Of a DNA stretch of 64,000 bases, positions 60,803 through 64,000 are shown one piece after another. Position 1 is the first letter of the stretch. Each line of letters opens with the position of its first letter. This DNA is from Bacteroidales bacterium (lineage in GTDB: Bacteria; Bacteroidota; Bacteroidia; Bacteroidales; UBA932). The position numbers and the translations under genes were made by a program. Below the pieces are notes generated by a model that worked only from the letters and a program-made list of their open reading frames with translations, was not told where the DNA came from and ran no database searches. The DNA lies in contig SUYL01000009.1 in NCBI GenBank assembly GCA_015060445.1, positions 1 to 64,000 on the forward strand, given 5' to 3'.

Positions 60803-62059
60803 CTAGTAAATGGCCATATCCTGAATGTCGGTAGAACCTTTGTATGCACCTGCCTCAAGTTTGGCTTTACAAGCCTCAAATGCTTTAAGGGTGTACTCTA
60901 CATGCTCCATTTCGTGCATTGCTGTAGGGATAAGGCGGTACATTATAACACCTTTTGGTACTACAGGGTAAACTACACAAGAACAGAAGATACCGTGGTT
61001 CTCTCTAAGATCTACAAGCATATTGGTTGCTTCAGGAACATCTCCCTTCAAGAATACAGGGGTGATACAAGCCTCGGCAACACCAATGTCAAAGCCTCTC
61101 TCTCTCAAACCGTCCTGCAAAGCGCGGGTAATCTTGAAGAGTTTCTCACGTCTGTCGTGACCTTTTCTGATCATATCCAATCTCTTCAAACAGCCCTCTA
61201 CAATTGGCATAGGGAGTGATTTTGCGTAAATCTGTGAACGGAGGTTATATCTCAAGTACTCAATAATCTCTTTGTCACCTGCAACGAAACCGCCGATACA
61301 AGCCATTGATTTTGCATAAGCACCAAAGTAAAGGTCTACCTGATCCATTACACCGTAGTGCTCAGAGGTACCTCTACCGTTAGGGCCCATTGAACCGAAA
61401 CCGTGTGCATCGTCAATAAGGATTCTAAAGTTGTATTTTTTCTTCAACTCGCAGATAAGGTCGAGACGGCCAAGACCACCGGTCATACCGTAAACACCCT
61501 CAGTAATGAGAAGGATACCGCCACCGGTCTTCTCAGTAAGTTTAGTAGCCCTCTGAAGTGCTTTCTCGCAACGCTCAATATCATTATGAGGATATACAAT
61601 TCTCTGTCCCATGTGGAGGCGTACACCGTCCATAATACAAGCATGAGCCTCTGAATCGTACACGATAACGTCATGTCTTGTAACAAGGGCGTCAATTGTA
61701 GAGATCATTCCCTGGTAGCCGAAGTTGAACAGATAAGCATCCTCTTTGCACTCAAACTCTGCAAGTTCTCTCTCCAACTGCTCGTGAAGAGAAGTGTGTC
61801 CACTCATCATGCGGGCACCCATAGGATATGCTAAGCCCCATTTCGCTGCAGCCTCTGCATCAACTTTTCTAACCTCAGGGTCATTTGCAAGACCAAGGTA
61901 GTTGTTGAATGTCCATGCAAGAACCTTCTTGCCGTTGAATGTCATGTAAGGTCCAATCTCACCTTCCAATTTAGGGAACATGAAATATCCGTGAGCTTTT
62001 TTTCTGTACTGGCCAAGGGATCCACCCGAGTCCTTTTTGATTCTTTCAAAAATATCCAT
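60803..62059 (-). CDS. Alpha-oxoamine synthase family enzyme (serine or cysteate acyltransferase)
   Basis: 418 residues from ATG at 62059 (MDIFERIKKDSGG); a longer start at 62104 overlaps the next gene. PLP-dependent fold type I: TFNNYLGLANDP, GARMMSGHTSLHEQLE, DDAHGFGSMG and the Schiff-base Lys in GAYAKSMACIGGFVAGD. The family joins an acyl thioester to an amino acid: serine palmitoyltransferase, cysteate acyltransferase, or glycine/alanine enzymes. With the SDR gene next to it, sphingolipid or sulfonolipid base synthesis is most likely; sequence by eye does not separate the two. Confidence 0.82.
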   Translation of the reverse strand: MDIFERIKKDSGGSLGQYRKKAHGYFMFPKLEGEIGPYMTFNGKKVLAWTFNNYLGLANDPEVRKVDAEAAAKWGLAYPMGARMMSGHTSLHEQLERELAEFECKEDAYLFNFGYQGMISTIDALVTRHDVIVYDSEAHACIMDGVRLHMGQRIVYPHNDIERCEKALQRATKLTEKTGGGILLITEGVYGMTGGLGRLDLICELKKKYNFRILIDDAHGFGSMGPNGRGTSEHYGVMDQVDLYFGAYAKSMACIGGFVAGDKEIIEYLRYNLRSQIYAKSLPMPIVEGCLKRLDMIRKGHDRREKLFKITRALQDGLRERGFDIGVAEACITPVFLKGDVPEATNMLVDLRENHGIFCSCVVYPVVPKGVIMYRLIPTAMHEMEHVEYTLKAFEACKAKLEAGAYKGSTDIQDMAIY

Positions 62060-62078
62060 AGTTCTTAAATTAAAATAT

Positions 62079-64000
<1,922 letters not shown>

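Overview
The window is a chromosomal segment of a Bacteroidota bacterium, most likely order Bacteroidales. The evidence is Bacteroidota-type promoters (TTTG, 19 bases, TAnnTTTG) in front of several genes, few Shine-Dalgarno sites, a TolC/HlyD/MacB-like permease array, a menaquinone methyltransferase and a FucP-like sugar porter. A sphingolipid/sulfonolipid-type gene pair at the right end would fit Rikenellaceae or relatives, but family-level placement is inference. No rRNA, CRISPR array, transposase or integrase was seen. One tRNA (Leu, anticodon GAG) is present.

Layout. 0-7.5 kb (mostly minus strand): the start of one ABC permease, a PH-domain/transglutaminase group, a second full permease, a PadR regulator with a membrane partner, proC and a membrane protein. 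7.7-12.1 kb: a TrkH/KtrB potassium channel with a shortened TrkA/KtrA partner, an ECF sigma factor with a membrane protein, and a GumN/TraB-like protein. 12.2-18.5 kb: an ABC-F ATPase and potABCD. 18.5-19.3 kb: a gene-free, palindrome-rich stretch. 19.3-27.4 kb: an exported plug-like protein divergent from an OmpR-type two-component pair, aldehyde dehydrogenase, low-molecular-weight phosphatase, a TlpA-like thioredoxin and an exported peptide deformylase fused to an M14 carboxypeptidase. 27.7-45.7 kb: a tolC-hlyD-permease array with one ATPase, four full permeases and an NtrC-type two-component system. 45.9-59.7 kb: catalase, tRNA-Leu, a PurL-like protein, menG/ubiE, cardiolipin synthase, a sugar porter with ROK kinase, nadB-nadC-nadA, a hydroxyacid dehydrogenase, a broken BRO-N gene and a BPL_N-type protein. 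59.9-64 kb (minus): SDR, alpha-oxoamine synthase, M23/LysM peptidase and the 3' part of gyrB.

Three signals outside the genes stand out. (1) Eight palindromic elements of about 117 or 127 bp, plus one half element, sit directly behind stop codons between 27.4 and 53.3 kb. They share ATCACGTCG...TTTTGTACA outer arms. At least four can fold as a cloverleaf (closing stem plus three hairpins), and their arms differ in sequence but keep complementarity. (2) A 17-bp palindrome, TGTAAAG-N3-CTTTACA, lies 54-56 bp upstream of sigma-54-like -24/-12 sites at four operons: tolC and three permease genes. This points to one exporter regulon run by the sigma-54 activator encoded in the array. (3) The octamer TCCCGACR occurs about 60 times on both strands, roughly tenfold above a base-composition estimate. 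It occurs in all reading frames and once as an inverted terminator pair, like a DNA-uptake or other genome-wide signal word.

How the genes work together (inference): the TolC, HlyD, ATPase and permease proteins would form MacB-type envelope exporters induced through the histidine kinase/NtrC pair. potABCD imports polyamines. nadBCA makes nicotinate mononucleotide from aspartate. The sugar porter and ROK kinase form a hexose uptake and phosphorylation pair. All coordinates, counts and pairings were read by eye.
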